Source: an uncultured Dorea sp. (lineage in GTDB: Bacteria; Bacillota; Clostridia; Lachnospirales; Lachnospiraceae). Taken from it: a stretch of DNA of 64,000 bases. The stretch lies in the NCBI GenBank assembly GCA_910579925.1, contig CAJTVY010000006.1, positions 1-64,000 on the forward strand, read 5' to 3'. Numbering within the stretch: the first letter of the stretch is position 1; every line of letters starts with the position of its first letter. Position numbers and translations under genes: made by a program. Shown here piece by piece: positions 63,170-64,000 of this stretch. The notes below the pieces were generated by a model, which saw only the letters and a list, made by a program, of their open reading frames with translations, was not told where the DNA came from and made no database searches.

Positions 63170-63198
63170 ATATTACCACATTTATCCGAAAAAGTAAA
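63170..63198 (-). promoter_or_regulatory. Promoter of tRNA-Arg
   Basis: TTTACT (63193-63198), 17 bases, TAATAT (63170-63175), with an overlapping TATAAT at 63167. The mature tRNA starts about 25 bases downstream. Confidence 0.55.
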
Positions 63199-63233
63199 GG
63201 AAATGATGACAACATTTCTTACATTTCCTCTAC
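63189..63233 (-). terminator. Terminator of the DUF5688 gene
   Basis: GTAGAGGAAATG pairs with CATTTCCTTTAC (one G-U pair) around a 16-base loop, followed by TTTTTC on the minus strand. It partly overlaps the tRNA promoter. Confidence 0.75.
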
Positions 63234-63264
63234 TTTTTTCGTCACGGGTTTTTTCAGGCTATTT

Positions 63265-64000
63265 TCAGCAGTTAAGACGCCTCTTCTGGCAGTCGTAATA
63301 ATACGCATGATCGGAAAGACGCTCTTCTGCGTCAACCTGCGTCTCGTTCACATCCTCTACCAGAAGATCCAGCTCCTTCCTCCCGGGGACAACGCTTTCC
63401 GGCACAATAATCACCTCATGAATACTGCTTGGCAGTACATAATAGTTCTCCTCCAGATAGGCTCCAATCCCTTCAAGCTGGTTCTCATACAGAATTGCGG
63501 CAGCTCCGTAGCTACGGATCCTATTGCTTAACACATACATAAATTCTTTGCCGTCGTCTTCTCCATCTCCACTGCCCTCCTCTTCCTGAAAGGCTGACAG
63601 TTCTTCCATCAGCGCGCTCATAGTTCTGAATTCATAGGGAAGCAGCCTTCTGGTATTCCTGTGAGCCTTAACTGCAACTTCTTTTGCCGTCACATTCCAC
63701 ATCTCCAGATGTTCATCCCGGATCATCAGTGACGCCATTCCATATGGATTCACTTCCAGCAGCACATAATAGATGACTGCCAGATCCAGATACTCTTCAT
63801 AAGGCACCTCCTCAAGCAGATCTTTATTCGCCCTGCGGTTCACCAGATGATAGACGATCTTATCCTTTATCTTCTGGTAATCCTTAAGGAATTCGCTTTC
63901 AAAGGAATGCCGGAAACGGACCTCTCCATACAGGTTCAGAATTTCTTTGGCAATACGCTCTACAGAAATTCCGTTCTGGAATTTCCGGTAATATTCCTCC
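63265..64000 (-). CDS. DUF5688 family protein (N-terminus beyond right edge)
   Basis: The frame runs open to the window edge, giving the last 244 residues. EEYYRKFQNGISVERIAKEI at the edge and the later LDLAVIYYVLL, IRDEHLEMWNVTAKE and FMYVLSNRIRSYGAAAILY stretches match DUF5688, a family almost confined to Lachnospiraceae and relatives and of unknown function. It lacks membrane segments. A start at the GTG of 63843 is rejected because the conserved sequence continues upstream of it. A terminator follows. Confidence 0.88.
   Translation of the reverse strand, partial: EEYYRKFQNGISVERIAKEILNLYGEVRFRHSFESEFLKDYQKIKDKIVYHLVNRRANKDLLEEVPYEEYLDLAVIYYVLLEVNPYGMASLMIRDEHLEMWNVTAKEVAVKAHRNTRRLLPYEFRTMSALMEELSAFQEEEGSGDGEDDGKEFMYVLSNRIRSYGAAAILYENQLEGIGAYLEENYYVLPSSIHEVIIVPESVVPGRKELDLLVEDVNETQVDAEERLSDHAYYYDCQKRRLNC

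Overview
The window looks like a chromosomal segment of a low-to-mid GC Gram-positive anaerobe of the class Clostridia, most likely a gut Lachnospiraceae. The clues are a T-box leader for a tRNA synthetase, strong AGGAGG ribosome binding sites, an acetyl-CoA type MetA, DUF1540 and DUF5688 proteins, SLH-anchored surface proteins and a CsbB/YfhO pair. The species cannot be named from sequence reading alone. No stretch longer than about 300 bases lacks a gene.

Layout. 0-15.7 kb is mostly housekeeping: an ABC ATPase cut by the left edge, a DUF1540 protein, a chemoreceptor, an AI-2E family transporter overlapping metAA, a thioesterase-thrS operon behind a threonine T-box, a SEC-C protein, asnB, purA, cardiolipin synthase and an XRE regulator. 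15.8-18.4 kb is an AT-rich island holding one gene split by a frameshift. Its SIR2-like NADase domain is followed by a STAND-like P-loop ATPase with a helical, TPR-like tail, the layout of antiphage NAD-depletion proteins.

18.5-44.3 kb is a cell-surface region, all on the minus strand. It holds two SLH proteins (a GH5 cellulase-like enzyme with a CBM2-like tail and a transglutaminase-like/Ig-like protein), glycosyltransferases, a polysaccharide pyruvyl transferase of the kind that makes the SLH ligand, and a TagGH-like polysaccharide ABC exporter. It also holds a 1552-residue amidase/glucosaminidase with eight 100-residue repeats, and an operon joining a VTC-domain polyphosphate polymerase-like protein, DUF4956, DUF2142, GtrA, a GT2 enzyme, DUF2304 and a CotH-like kinase. 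Three promoters here share TTAGACA, 17 bases and TATAAT. Two decayed genes (AAA-ATPase-like and GtrA) lie at the right end, beside a nucleotidyltransferase.

44.5-49.4 kb is an ABC-2 export system with an adjacent two-component system. 49.5-57 kb has a MarR remnant before a TauE/SafE permease, a pseudouridine synthase overlapping tail to tail with a YfhO protein, its CsbB-like partner glycosyltransferase, and a divergent two-component system. 57-64 kb has purC, an HtrA protease, an AlaX editing protein co-transcribed with argS, a membrane-anchored hypothetical protein, tRNA-Arg(CCG) and a DUF5688 protein cut by the right edge.

The best candidates for something new are the split SIR2-STAND gene and the VTC/DUF4956/CotH operon fused to a lipid-linked glycosylation set.
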